DNA from: Streptomyces sp. BV286
GTDB lineage: Bacteria; Actinomycetota; Actinomycetes; Streptomycetales; Streptomycetaceae
Assembly (NCBI RefSeq): GCF_019090165.1
Contig: NZ_JAHRIB010000113.1
Coordinates: 1 to 32,685, forward strand
Length of the DNA stretch: 32,685 bases
Direction of reading: 5' to 3'
Part shown: positions 7,863 through 16,467 of the stretch, in pieces
Layout of the letters: each line of letters begins with the position of its first letter
How positions within the stretch are numbered: the stretch's first letter is position 1
Position numbers and translations under genes: made by a program
The notes under the pieces: model-generated
Database searches by the model: none
Seen by the model: the letters and a program-made list of their open reading frames with translations, nothing else
What the model was told of the DNA's origin: nothing

Positions 7863-10078
7863 TTGTCGGTGTCGTCCTTCTTCTCATCGTCGTCGCCTTC
7901 GCCCTCGATCACGGGGATGAGGGAGAGCTTGCCGCGGGAGTCGATCTCGGCGATCTCGACCTGGACCTTGGAGCCCACGGCCACGACGTCCTCGACGTTC
8001 TCCACGCGCTTGCCGCCGGCGAGCTTGCGGATCTGCGAGATGTGCAGCAGACCGTCCTTGCCCGGGAGCAGCGACACGAACGCGCCGAAGGTCGTCGTCT
8101 TCACGACGGTACCCAGGTAGCGCTCGCCGACCTCCGGCATGGTCGGGTTGGCGATCGAGTTGATCGTGGCGCGCGCGGCCTCGGCCTGCGAGCCCTGCTG
8201 GGCACCGATGTAGATGGTGCCGTCGTCCTCGATCGTGATGTCGGCGCCGGTGTCCTCCTGGATCTGGTTGATCATCTTGCCCTTCGGGCCGATGACCTCA
8301 CCGATCTTGTCCACGGGGATCTTGACCGTGATGATCCGCGGGGCGTTCGGAGACATCTCGTCCGGCGTGTCGATCGCTTCCATCATCACGTCGAGGATGT
8401 GGAGGCGGGCGTCGCGGGCCTGCTTGAGGGCCGCGGCCAGGACGGAGGCCGGAATACCGTCCAGCTTGGTGTCCAGCTGGAGGGCGGTCACGAACTCCTT
8501 GGTGCCGGCGACCTTGAAGTCCATGTCACCGAAGGCGTCCTCCGCACCGAGGATGTCGGTGAGGGCGACGTAGTGCGTCTCGCCGTTGATCTCCTGGGAG
8601 ATCAGGCCCATGGCGATACCGGCGACGGGGGCCTTGAGGGGCACACCGGCGTTCAGCAGCGACATGGTGGAGGCGCAGACCGAGCCCATGGACGTCGAGC
8701 CGTTGGAGCCGAGGGCCTCGGAGACCTGACGGATCGCGTAGGGGAACTCCTCGCGCGTCGGCAGGACCGGCACGATGGCGCGCTCGGCGAGCGCTCCGTG
8801 GCCGATCTCGCGGCGCTTCGGGGAGCCGACGCGGCCCGTCTCACCGACGGAGTACGGCGGGAAGTTGTAGTTGTGCATGTAGCGCTTGCGGGTCACCGGG
8901 GAAAGGGTGTCCAGCTGCTGCTCCATCCGGAGCATGTTGAGGGTGGTGACGCCCAGGATCTGGGTCTCGCCACGCTCGAACAGCGCCGAGCCGTGCACGC
9001 GCGGGATGGCCTCGACCTCGGCGGCGAGCGTACGGATGTCCGTGACGCCGCGGCCGTCGATGCGGACCTTGTCCTTGATGACGCGCTCACGCATCAGGGA
9101 CTTGGTCAGCGAGCGGTACGCGCCGGAGATCTCCTTCTCGCGACCCTCGAACTGCGGGAGCAGCTTCTCGGCGGCGATCTCCTTGACGCGGTCCAGCTCG
9201 GCCTCGCGCTCCTGCTTGCCCGCGATGGTGAGCGCCTGGGAGAGCTCGCTCTTGACCGCGGCGGTCAGGGCCTCGAGCACGTCGTCCTGGTAGTCCAGGA
9301 AGACCGGGAACTCGCCGGTCGGCTTGGCGGCCTTCGCGGCGAGGTCGGCCTGGGCCTTGCAGAGGACCTTGATGAAGGGCTTCGCGGCGTCCAGACCGGC
9401 GGCCACGATCTCCTCGGTGGGCGCCTCGGCGCCGCCCGCGATCAGCGTGATCGTCTTGTCGGTGGCCTCGGCCTCGACCATCATGATCGCGACGTCGCCG
9501 TCCTCCAGGACGCGACCGGCGACGACCATGTCGAAGACGGCGTCCTCGAGCTCGGTGTGCGTCGGGAACGCGACCCACTGGCCGTTGATCAGGGCGACGC
9601 GGACGCCGCCGATCGGGCCGGAGAAGGGCAGGCCGGCCAGCTGCGTCGACGCGGACGCGGCGTTGATCGCCACGACGTCGTACAGGTGGTCGGGGTTGAG
9701 CGCCATGATCGTGGCGACGACCTGGATCTCGTTGCGCAGGCCCTTCTTGAAGGACGGGCGCAGCGGGCGGTCGATGAGGCGGCAGGTGAGGATCGCGTCC
9801 TCGGAGGGCCGGCCCTCACGGCGGAAGAAGCTGCCGGGAATCTTGCCGGCGGCGTACATCCGCTCCTCGACGTCCACCGTGAGGGGGAAGAAGTCGAGGT
9901 TCTCCTTGGGCTTCTTGGAAGCGGTGGTGGCCGACAGCACCATGGTGTCGTCGTCCAGGTACGCCACGGCGGAGCCGGCGGCCTGCTTGGCCAGGCGGCC
10001 CGTCTCGAAGCGGATGGTGCGGGTGCCGAAGGATCCGTTGTCGATAACGGCCTCGGCGTAGTGGGTCTCGTTCTCCAC
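7859..10078 (-). CDS. pnp: Polynucleotide phosphorylase (3'-5' exoribonuclease / polymerase)
   Basis: A 739-residue PNPase, called gpsI in S. coelicolor. It degrades RNA phosphorolytically from the 3' end and in Streptomyces also makes heteropolymeric 3' tails. In order it has two RNase PH domains ([20 protein letters not shown] in the first, [20 protein letters not shown] in the second), a KH domain with IGPKGK, and an S1 domain ([18 protein letters not shown]). The C-terminal tail is acidic and Lys-rich. The start is GTG at 10076-10078 with GGAG 9 nt upstream. It lies downstream of rpsO in the conserved rpsO-pnp arrangement and overlaps the M16 gene. Confidence 0.97.
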   Translation of the reverse strand: MENETHYAEAVIDNGSFGTRTIRFETGRLAKQAAGSAVAYLDDDTMVLSATTASKKPKENLDFFPLTVDVEERMYAAGKIPGSFFRREGRPSEDAILTCRLIDRPLRPSFKKGLRNEIQVVATIMALNPDHLYDVVAINAASASTQLAGLPFSGPIGGVRVALINGQWVAFPTHTELEDAVFDMVVAGRVLEDGDVAIMMVEAEATDKTITLIAGGAEAPTEEIVAAGLDAAKPFIKVLCKAQADLAAKAAKPTGEFPVFLDYQDDVLEALTAAVKSELSQALTIAGKQEREAELDRVKEIAAEKLLPQFEGREKEISGAYRSLTKSLMRERVIKDKVRIDGRGVTDIRTLAAEVEAIPRVHGSALFERGETQILGVTTLNMLRMEQQLDTLSPVTRKRYMHNYNFPPYSVGETGRVGSPKRREIGHGALAERAIVPVLPTREEFPYAIRQVSEALGSNGSTSMGSVCASTMSLLNAGVPLKAPVAGIAMGLISQEINGETHYVALTDILGAEDAFGDMDFKVAGTKEFVTALQLDTKLDGIPASVLAAALKQARDARLHILDVMMEAIDTPDEMSPNAPRIITVKIPVDKIGEVIGPKGKMINQIQEDTGADITIEDDGTIYIGAQQGSQAEAARATINSIANPTMPEVGERYLGTVVKTTTFGAFVSLLPGKDGLLHISQIRKLAGGKRVENVEDVVAVGSKVQVEIAEIDSRGKLSLIPVIEGEGDDDEKKDDTDK

Positions 10079-10374
10079 TAGCGTTTTCTCCGATACTTTT
10101 CGTCTTTCGTCCTCACCTGCCCGTGTGGCAGGGGGACGCTTCTGCGGAGAAGCGCGCCTTCTGGTGCGGGCCGGTCTTCGATCGAAGCTCCCGGGGTTCG
10201 CATTCTCCCGGGGGCCACTACCGAGGACCGGCGGCGGCGAGGTGCGCTTTCCCTCGTGTCGTGCGGTGTGGCGGCCGTGCTTCGCTGTGCGCTGTCACGG
10301 AGCCACGCTGTGTCCTACGTATTGCGTTGTGCTACCACACTACAAAGGGGTGGTGACACTCCGCACGTACAGCA
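10079..10374 (-). other. rpsO-pnp intergenic region / pnp leader
   Basis: There is no coding frame of its own. In S. coelicolor this interval is known to carry pnp promoters as well as an RNase III-cleaved hairpin at the rpsO side. Here it holds the hairpin at 10375-10411 at its upstream edge, a candidate promoter near 10304-10345, and a long leader before the pnp GTG. Confidence 0.6.
10316..10345 (-). promoter_or_regulatory. Candidate pnp promoter
   Basis: On the minus strand TTGTAG (10340-10345) is followed after 18 bp by TACGTA (10316-10321). The -35 is reasonable and the -10 only fair. Its position just past the rpsO hairpin fits an independent pnp promoter. Confidence 0.35.
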
Positions 10375-10411
10375 AAGGGAGCGGCCCCCATGAGACGGGA
10401 ACCGCTCCCTT
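10375..10411 (-). terminator. rpsO-pnp hairpin (partial terminator / RNase III site)
   Basis: A 10-bp perfect stem (10375-10384 with 10402-10411) and a 17-nt loop lie 9 nt past the rpsO stop, followed on the minus strand by TTGC. In S. coelicolor the equivalent hairpin allows read-through into pnp and is cut by RNase III; this copy is likely equivalent. Confidence 0.65.
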
Positions 10412-10420
10412 CACGATGTC

Positions 10421-10711
10421 CTACTTGGCGCCGCCCGCCGCACCGCGGCGGATGCCCAGACGGTCGACCAGCGCACGGAAGCGCTGGATGTCCTTCTTCG
10501 CCAGGTACTGCAGCAGGCGACGGCGCTGACCGACCAGGATCAGCAGACCACGACGGGAGTGGTGGTCGTGCTTGTGGGTCTTGAGGTGCTCGGTCAGGTC
10601 CGAGATACGGCGCGAGAGCATCGCGACCTGGACCTCGGGAGAGCCGGTGTCGCCCTCCTTCTGACCGAACTCCGTGATGAGCTGCTTCTTCGTAGCGGCA
10701 TCGAGCGGCAC
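10421..10711 (-). CDS. rpsO: 30S ribosomal protein S15
   Basis: A 96-residue S15, which binds the central domain of 16S rRNA early in 30S assembly. The sequence is highly conserved ([17 protein letters not shown], then [20 protein letters not shown] and [15 protein letters not shown] C-terminus, here [12 protein letters not shown]). It starts with GTG at 10709-10711, with an excellent GAGGAG 5 nt upstream. An in-frame extension to 10759 is open but has no Shine-Dalgarno or homology. It is followed by the rpsO-pnp hairpin and pnp, and is divergent from the DUF397 gene. Confidence 0.97.
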   Translation of the reverse strand: MPLDAATKKQLITEFGQKEGDTGSPEVQVAMLSRRISDLTEHLKTHKHDHHSRRGLLILVGQRRRLLQYLAKKDIQRFRALVDRLGIRRGAAGGAK

Positions 10712-10863
10712 GCGTACTCCTCGTAGTCTTCTGATGGCCACCGAGTGCCCCTGGTCCACTTCTCAGGGGAGCTTCCGTAACTCGGGAGGCGGGGATCCGC
10801 TGGGCGCGTCCTCCAGGGCCCCTAAGGGCGGTCCGGGGGTGCGTACACATACGGCCGTCACAC

Positions 10864-10869
10864 AGCGTA
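10864..10869 (-). promoter_or_regulatory. Candidate -10 for rpsO (TACGCT)
   Basis: TACGCT on the minus strand is a good Streptomyces -10 match; the hexamer 18 bp upstream (GTCGGT) is a poor -35. It would give a leader of about 145 nt. Confidence 0.3.
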
Positions 10870-10933
10870 CCAGGGGGTGAGGGCCCCACCGACCGGGGTT
10901 CCGGGAGTCCGGGGAGGCCAGGGCCGGTCCCAG

Positions 10934-10939
10934 TAGGGT
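10934..10939 (+). promoter_or_regulatory. Candidate -10 for the DUF397 gene (TAGGGT)
   Basis: TAGGGT matches the Streptomyces -10 consensus and lies about 65 nt upstream of the ATG at 11003. No convincing -35 is seen. Confidence 0.3.
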
Positions 10940-11002
10940 GACGCGACAGATCGTTCGCAGGTCGGGTCCGTACGTCGGAAGTCGGGAAGGGGTCGCTTCG
11001 CC

Positions 11003-11299
11003 ATGACCGGGGCAGAGGACAAGGACGTCAAGGCGCGCAAGGAGCGGGAGAAGGACGAACTCTACGCACTGGACATCTCGGGCGTCGAATGGCTGAGCGC
11101 GCCCGGTACGGAGGAGCACGAGGAGCGGGTCGAGATCGCGTATCTCCCCGCGGGAGCGGTGGCCATGCGGTCGTCCCTCGATCCGGACACGGTCCTGCGG
11201 TACACGGAGGCGGAGTGGCGGGCCTTCGTCCTCGGCGCGCGTGACGGGGAGTTCGACCTGGAGCCGGCGCCGCACAACGGCGGGGCTGCGGCGGAGTAG
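11003..11299 (+). CDS. DUF397-domain protein
   Basis: A 98-residue protein. The N-terminal ~25 residues are strongly charged (EDKDVKARKEREKDEL). The rest matches the DUF397 pattern: ISGVEWLSAP in place of the usual W-x-KSS start, then VEIAYLPAGAVAMRSSLDPD, VLRYTEAEWRAFVLGARDGEFD. In Streptomyces, DUF397 proteins usually sit beside an XRE-type regulator and some have signalling or anti-sigma-like roles. No such regulator is next to this one, so it is an orphan member. The Shine-Dalgarno is GGAAGGGG before the ATG. A strong terminator follows at 11423-11456. Cytoplasmic; function unknown. Confidence 0.85.
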   Translation: MTGAEDKDVKARKEREKDELYALDISGVEWLSAPGTEEHEERVEIAYLPAGAVAMRSSLDPDTVLRYTEAEWRAFVLGARDGEFDLEPAPHNGGAAAE

Positions 11300-11422
11300 G
11301 CGCGTAGGCAGAGCGGCGGAGCAGCCGCGTCGGACGCGGCGGCAGAGCGCTGCGCGGGAGAGCGCCGCGCGGCGGACACCGCTCGGAAGCGCGCTGAACC
11401 GAAGAGCGCTGAGCCGAAGCGG

Positions 11423-11456
11423 GAAGGGCCGGTGGCACGGATGCCACCGGCCCTTC
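11423..11456 (+). terminator. Terminator after the DUF397 gene
   Basis: A perfect 15-bp stem (11423-11437 with 11442-11456) and a 4-nt loop are followed by TTGCTTTAG. This is one of the clearest rho-independent terminators in the window. Confidence 0.85.
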
Positions 11457-11586
11457 TTGCTTTAGCGCTCTTTGTCCACTTTGCCTTCCGTACAAGGCCG
11501 TTCATACGCCACTTCTGGGCAGGGTGTGACGTAGTGGGTGGGAGCGGAGGTGTGGACGGGCCTGCCGTGGGGGTGGTTGTGGTGAT

Positions 11587-11592
11587 TAGGCT
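11587..11592 (+). promoter_or_regulatory. Candidate -10 for the EspI-like gene (TAGGCT)
   Basis: TAGGCT is a good -10; CTGCCG at 11562-11567, 19 bp upstream, is a possible weak -35. It would give a leader of about 130 nt before the GTG at 11731. Confidence 0.3.
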
Positions 11593-11730
11593 GGGGTGGG
11601 CGCGGCAGCAGAACCCGTGGACGGGACCGCCGCGCCGACAGGGGGAGCCGGGGCGCGTCACACAGCCCCGGACGACGAGAACGGTCGCCCCAGCACGGCT
11701 TGCGGGTGCTCGACCACACCAGGAGGAATT

Positions 11731-14700
11731 GTGAACAGCGATCGGGACGGGATCCGCGGGGGCTGGGCCACGCCCGGCGATGACCAGTCCGACGCGGAGT
11801 CCGCCGTCGAGACGACGGGCGAGTTCACCATCGACTACGCCCCTCCGGCCTGGTACACGCAGAACGCGTCGGGGAGTTCGGAGGCGGCTTCCCCCGCCGC
11901 GGCCGAGGAGGAGCCGGACGCGGAGGACGGCGACACGAGCGCGCGGGGCAAGGCGGAGGAGACGGGAGCGGCGGGGGCGGTGGGAACGCCGGAAGCACCG
12001 GTGGCTCCGGTGGCTCCGGCGACGCCTGTGCCCTCCTTTGCTCCCGGGGCGCCTTTCACTCCGCCCGCTCCTGCTCCTTCTCCTGGGGCGCCCTTCGTGC
12101 CGCCCGCTCCTCCTGCTGCCCCCGCTTTTGCGGCTCCTGTTGCTCCCGTGGCCCCCGTCACTCCCGTGGCTCCCAGTGGCGGCCCGGGCGCTGTTCCGAA
12201 GCTGCCGGTGGGCAGTGGGTTCGAGCCTCAGGGTCCGGCTCCCGAGGTGCCGGCCGGTGATTCCGGGCCCACCGCCCTGCCGAACCTGCCGAACCTTCAG
12301 GGACAGTGGGCTCCGCCGGTCGCGCCTGCGAGTCCTCCGGTCGACGTACCGGCGGCTCCCGTGGTTGACACCCCTCCTGCCGGCGAGGTCTCCGACGAGG
12401 ACGGCGGGGACGGCGACATCGAGAGCGGCGCCACGATGCGGATCTCGGCGGTCGCCGTGAAGCGGGAGATCGCGGAGCGTGCCGAGGCCGAGGGCGAGGC
12501 CGAGCATGCGCCCGAGCCCTCTTCGGCACCCGAGGCCGCGTCCCGGCCCGAGTCCGAGGCCTCCTCCCCGCCCGCGATCCCGGCCGAGGTTGCGGACGCG
12601 GGGACGGACACGGACGCAGACGCAGCAGCGGCTTCCGACGATGTCGCGGTCTCCGACCACAGTGTGGAAGGGCCTGACGCTGAGGTCGTCCAGGTCGCGT
12701 TCGGGCACCCGACCGAGGACGACGACCAGGTGGACGAGGGAGCCGAGGAGTCCGAGGGCTCGGAAGAGACCGGGAAGGCCGAGGTGGCGTCCCCGGAGGA
12801 TGTGCCCGCGGCGCCCGCGCTTTCCGTCGCGGCCGACGAGGCCACGGACGAGGTCGGGGACGAGGTCGCGGAACCGTCCGCGGACGAGGCCGAGCCTCTT
12901 CAGGGCGACAGCCCCGCGCAGGACTCCGCCGCTCCCGTCGGCTCCGTGCCCGGCGAGTCCCCCGAGCCTCAGGGCGCCGAGCCCGAGGACTCCCGGCCGC
13001 ACGATGCCGAGCCGCAGGACGCGCAGCCGACGGACGAGGCCGAGCCTCGCGACGCCGAGCCCCAGGACCTCGTACCGCCGGTCGCCGTTTCGGAGCCTGC
13101 CCCCCCGGAGGTGGCCGACGCCGTGCGGGACGCGCCTCCCGCGTGGACTCCGCCGCCGCTGCCGCAGGGCGGACTGCCTCCGCTGCCGCCGTCGTACCAG
13201 CCTGCCGCGCCCGCTTCGGCCGGGCAGTGGCCCGCGTCGACGGAGAACGAAGGTGGACAGCCTCAGGCGCAGCCACAGGCGGGGGCCCCGGTTCAGCCGG
13301 TCGTGCCGCCGCAGGGGCAGCCGTTCCAGCCGCAGGCACCGCAGCCCTCCCCGCCTGCCTGGCCCACCGCCCCTGATGCGCCTGCCGTGTCGGCCGGTAC
13401 GCCTGCCCCGCCCGCTGCTGCTTCCACGCCCGCGGACGCCGAGCCGTCCGCCGCACCCGCCTCGGCGGCCGCCAACGAGAGTTCGGCGGCCGTCCCGGCG
13501 TCCGCGCCGACCGCCGAGGCGTCCACTCCGGCGCCCGCCGCCGGCGCTCCGGCAGCTCCGGGACAGCCCGGGGGTTACGGGTTCCCGCAGTTCAGCGCTC
13601 CCGGTACGGCTCCGGGGCCGCAGGACAGCGTTCCTGGTACGGCCCCGGCGGCGCAGGCGGCCCCCGCCTACCCGCAGCCGCAGCCGCAGCCCGGGGTTTC
13701 GACCGCGCCGCCGTCTCAAGCACCTGTTCCGGGTCCCGCGCCGGTTCCGCATCCGGCTCCTCAGGGCGGTTACGGCTTCCCGCAGTCCGGCCCCAACTCC
13801 GCGCAGCCCGCCGCCCCGGCACCTCAGGACGGCTACGGCCTCCAGCAGCCGACCCAGTCCGCGCCCACTCAGCCTGCTCCGGCTCAGCCCGCCCCTGCGG
13901 CTCAGAACGCACCCGCGCAGCCTCCCGCTTACGGGTTCCCGCAGCCGGGCGCTCCGGCCCAGGCCGTGCCCAACACGCCCGACCAGCAGGCGGGTTACGG
14001 CTTCCCGCAGCCCGGCCCGGCAGCGCCTGCGGCCGCGAACATGCCCAACACGGCTGACCAGCACGCGGGTTACGGCTTCCCCCAGCCCGGCCCCGCCGCA
14101 CCCGCACCCGCACCCGCACCCGCACCCGACGCGAACACGCCCAACACCCCCGGCCCGCAGCCCGGTTACGGGTTCCCGCAGCCGGGCGCCCCCAACCCGC
14201 CCGCTCAGCACGGGGGTTACGGGTTCCCTCAGCCGCAGGCCGCGCAGGCTCCCCAGGCGCCCGCGGCTCCGCAGGCTCCTGCCCCGCAGGCCCCGGCTCA
14301 GCAGGCGGCGGCCCCCCAGCCGTCCGCCGCGCAGCCGTTCCCCCAGCAGGGGCAGCCCTACCAGCAGCCTGCTCCGCAGCAGCCCGTATCGCAGCAGCCC
14401 GGCACCGATGCCGGTGGCCACGGCGCACCCCAGCCGCAGGCACAACCCCAGGCGCAGCCGCAGCCGCACTCGCCCCAGGGCCAGCAGCCGCAGCACCAGC
14501 CCGGGCAGCAGCCCCCGGTCGACCCCCGTACCGGTACCGCCTGGCCGCAGCCCGTGCGGCACGATCAGCGCCAGCCCACCAACCCGGGGGCGCCGCTCGG
14601 CTACACGGCGGCCGTGGAGCTGTCGTCGGACCGGCTGCTCAACAACAAGAAGCAGAAGGCGAAGAGCGGCCGGCCCACCGCCGGTTCCTCCCGGTTCAAG

Positions 14701-16098
14701 CTCGGAGGTAAGAAGGAGGAGGCGGAGCGGCAGCGGAAGCTGGAGCTGATCCGCACTCCGGTGCTGTCGTGCTACCGGATCGCCGTCATCAGCCTCAAGG
14801 GCGGTGTGGGCAAGACGACGACCACCACCGCGCTCGGCGCCACGCTCGCCACCGAGCGGCAGGACAAGATCCTCGCCATCGACGCCAACCCGGACGCCGG
14901 TACGCTCGGCCGCCGTGTGCGCCGGGAGACCGGGGCCACCATCCGTGACCTCGTGCAGGCGATCCCGTACCTCAACTCGTACATGGACATCCGGCGGTTC
15001 ACCTCCCAGGCGCCCTCGGGGCTGGAGATCATCGCCAACGACGTCGACCCGGCCGTGTCGACGACGTTCAACGACGAGGACTACCGGCGCGCGATCGACG
15101 TGCTCGGCAAGCAGTACCCGATCATCCTCACGGACTCCGGTACAGGTCTGCTCTACAGCGCCATGCGCGGCGTACTCGACCTCGCCGACCAGCTCATCAT
15201 CATCTCGACGCCGTCCGTCGACGGTGCCAGCAGCGCCAGTACGACGCTGGACTGGCTCTCGGCCCACGGGTACGCGGATCTGGTGTCCCGGTCCCTCACC
15301 GTCATCTCCGGGGTTCGCGAGACCGGCAAGATGATCAAGGTGGACGACATCGTCAGTCACTTCGAGACGCGCTGCCGGGGCGTCATCGTCGTCCCGTTCG
15401 ACGAGCACCTGGCCGCGGGCGCCGAGGTCAACCTCGACATGATGCGGCCGAAGGTGCGCGAGGCGTACTTCAACCTCTCGGCGCTGGTCGCGGAGGACAT
15501 CGCGCGGCACCAGCAGTCGCAGGGCCTGTGGACGTCGGACGGCAACCCGCCGCCGGTCGCCGCCCCGCCGTTGCCCGGGCAGCCCGTCCCTGGCCTGCAG
15601 CACCCCGGTCAGTACCCCCAGCAGGGCCAGCCGGCACAGCCTGCTCAGCCCTACCAGCAGCCCCAGCCCCACCAGCCGTATCCCGGGCAGCCGTATCCGC
15701 AGCACGGGGCCCCGCCCCAGCACGGCGCTCCACCGCAGCAGGGAGCCCCGCAGCAGCCCGGCGGCTACCCGCAGCCGCCTCAGCAGCACGACCCGCCCGG
15801 CCCCGCCGGGCAGCCGGGGCAGCAAGGTCACGCGGGTCACCCGGGTGCCGCTCCCCAGGGCTGGCAGGCCCAGCCGGGTCAGCAGCAGCCGGCTCAGCCC
15901 CAGCCGGGCGCGCCCTTCCAGCAGCCTCCGGCCGCGCCCGCGCCGGGCAAGCCGTTCAACCCCAACGCCCCGGCGCCGACTCCGGGGCAGCAGTTCCAGC
16001 CGGGCGCGCCCCATCAGCCTCCACAGGGCGACCAGAACGGTCACGGCGGCCAGGACGCGCAGGGTCAGACCCCGCCGCCCCCTCCGCCCCACCAGTAA
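11731..16098 (+). CDS. EspI-like Pro/Ala/Gln-rich protein with ParA-type ATPase domain
   Basis: A 1455-residue protein. Residues ~1-1010 are low-complexity Pro/Ala/Glu/Gln-rich and probably disordered, with eight GYGFPQP-type repeats at 614-835. A SIMIBI/ParA-MinD ATPase domain follows at about 1010-1262: deviant Walker A KGGVGKTT (1023-1030), IDANPD at about 1050, and LTDSGTGL as the switch region. A Pro/Gln-rich tail runs to the end. The ATPase and its disordered N-terminus closely resemble mycobacterial EspI (Rv3876) of the ESX-1 type VII secretion locus, for example in the shared ALDWL and HxAAGxE segments. The start is GTG at 11731, with AGGAGG 4 nt upstream; the frame open from 11596 has no such site. 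No ESX genes are adjacent here. Role inferred: regulator or accessory ATPase of secretion or cell-pole processes. Confidence 0.85.
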   Translation: MNSDRDGIRGGWATPGDDQSDAESAVETTGEFTIDYAPPAWYTQNASGSSEAASPAAAEEEPDAEDGDTSARGKAEETGAAGAVGTPEAPVAPVAPATPVPSFAPGAPFTPPAPAPSPGAPFVPPAPPAAPAFAAPVAPVAPVTPVAPSGGPGAVPKLPVGSGFEPQGPAPEVPAGDSGPTALPNLPNLQGQWAPPVAPASPPVDVPAAPVVDTPPAGEVSDEDGGDGDIESGATMRISAVAVKREIAERAEAEGEAEHAPEPSSAPEAASRPESEASSPPAIPAEVADAGTDTDADAAAASDDVAVSDHSVEGPDAEVVQVAFGHPTEDDDQVDEGAEESEGSEETGKAEVASPEDVPAAPALSVAADEATDEVGDEVAEPSADEAEPLQGDSPAQDSAAPVGSVPGESPEPQGAEPEDSRPHDAEPQDAQPTDEAEPRDAEPQDLVPPVAVSEPAPPEVADAVRDAPPAWTPPPLPQGGLPPLPPSYQPAAPASAGQWPASTENEGGQPQAQPQAGAPVQPVVPPQGQPFQPQAPQPSPPAWPTAPDAPAVSAGTPAPPAAASTPADAEPSAAPASAAANESSAAVPASAPTAEASTPAPAAGAPAAPGQPGGYGFPQFSAPGTAPGPQDSVPGTAPAAQAAPAYPQPQPQPGVSTAPPSQAPVPGPAPVPHPAPQGGYGFPQSGPNSAQPAAPAPQDGYGLQQPTQSAPTQPAPAQPAPAAQNAPAQPPAYGFPQPGAPAQAVPNTPDQQAGYGFPQPGPAAPAAANMPNTADQHAGYGFPQPGPAAPAPAPAPAPDANTPNTPGPQPGYGFPQPGAPNPPAQHGGYGFPQPQAAQAPQAPAAPQAPAPQAPAQQAAAPQPSAAQPFPQQGQPYQQPAPQQPVSQQPGTDAGGHGAPQPQAQPQAQPQPHSPQGQQPQHQPGQQPPVDPRTGTAWPQPVRHDQRQPTNPGAPLGYTAAVELSSDRLLNNKKQKAKSGRPTAGSSRFKLGGKKEEAERQRKLELIRTPVLSCYRIAVISLKGGVGKTTTTTALGATLATERQDKILAIDANPDAGTLGRRVRRETGATIRDLVQAIPYLNSYMDIRRFTSQAPSGLEIIANDVDPAVSTTFNDEDYRRAIDVLGKQYPIILTDSGTGLLYSAMRGVLDLADQLIIISTPSVDGASSASTTLDWLSAHGYADLVSRSLTVISGVRETGKMIKVDDIVSHFETRCRGVIVVPFDEHLAAGAEVNLDMMRPKVREAYFNLSALVAEDIARHQQSQGLWTSDGNPPPVAAPPLPGQPVPGLQHPGQYPQQGQPAQPAQPYQQPQPHQPYPGQPYPQHGAPPQHGAPPQQGAPQQPGGYPQPPQQHDPPGPAGQPGQQGHAGHPGAAPQGWQAQPGQQQPAQPQPGAPFQQPPAAPAPGKPFNPNAPAPTPGQQFQPGAPHQPPQGDQNGHGGQDAQGQTPPPPPPHQ
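13570..14236 (+). repeat. Eight degenerate GYGFPQP-coding repeats
   Basis: Inside the EspI-like gene, the heptad GYGFPQP or a close variant ([28 protein letters not shown]) recurs eight times at irregular spacing, separated by Pro/Ala/Gln linkers. Neighbouring copies keep near-identical codons, suggesting recent expansion. Confidence 0.85.
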
Positions 16099-16151
16099 CC
16101 GGCTCCTCATGTAACCCGTCCGGCCGAACCCTCGGCCTTCGTTCCACCCGA

Positions 16152-16185
16152 AGGGCCCGCCCCGTACACCCACGGCGCGGGCCCT
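16152..16185 (+). terminator. Hairpin terminator after the EspI-like gene
   Basis: A 9-bp perfect GC-rich stem (16152-16160 with 16177-16185) and a 16-nt loop lie 53 nt past the stop codon. There is no U tract. Confidence 0.5.
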
Positions 16186-16353
16186 CGGCGTACCCGTGGA
16201 CGGACCCCGTGTGCCCGGCGCCAAAACACCGCCGTACCAGCCCCGTTCTCCGTCGCCAGCCCTCGACCAGGCCCCCTTCACCGGTCTGAACCAATGACCG
16301 TGAAATCCGCGTCAACTCGTTATTTCCGCAGGCCACACGGGGTTCACGGGCCG

Positions 16354-16383
16354 TTGACGCATGCCGACCACCGCTGATAGACA
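16354..16383 (+). promoter_or_regulatory. Near-consensus promoter of the peptide ABC operon
   Basis: TTGACG (16354-16359), an 18-bp spacer and TAGACA (16378-16383) give one of the best vegetative-type promoters in the window. Transcription should start near 16390. Confidence 0.75.
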
Positions 16384-16467
16384 CTCACATCAACCCGGCC
16401 GCGGTCACCGGATCGAGCAGTGCAACAGCCCATCTTCGTGCGAGTGATGACGCGAGGTCAGCGAGCC

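Larger units (their letters stand above)
11300..11730 (+). other. Non-coding interval upstream of the EspI-like gene
   Basis: Contains a short tandem repeat of about 15 bp near 11390-11419 (GCGCTGAACCGAAGA-like, two imperfect copies), the terminator at 11423-11456, and a candidate promoter with -10 near 11587. I found no remnant of any type VII secretion gene in it. Confidence 0.5.
16099..16467 (+). other. Intergenic region between the EspI-like gene and the peptide ABC operon
   Basis: Holds a hairpin (16152-16185), an 8-bp inverted repeat flanking the promoter region (16309-16316 with 16353-16360), the ABC promoter at 16354-16383, and a leader of about 78 nt. No coding frame is supported. 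Confidence 0.6.

Noticed and set aside
8042..10081. Plus-strand frame opposite pnp
   Set aside because: It is a shadow of the highly conserved PNPase coding strand.
11300..11730. Possible remnants of ESX genes
   Set aside because: I translated the interval by eye and saw no WXG100, EccC or mycosin-like segment; it reads as terminator plus promoter sequence.
11062..16281. A 1739-codon stop-free frame on the minus strand opposite the EspI-like gene
   Set aside because: The codon pattern gives a simple Gly/Arg/Leu-rich translation typical of the reverse of Pro/Ala/Gln-rich high-GC coding sequence; the plus-strand frame has a strong Shine-Dalgarno and a recognisable ATPase domain.
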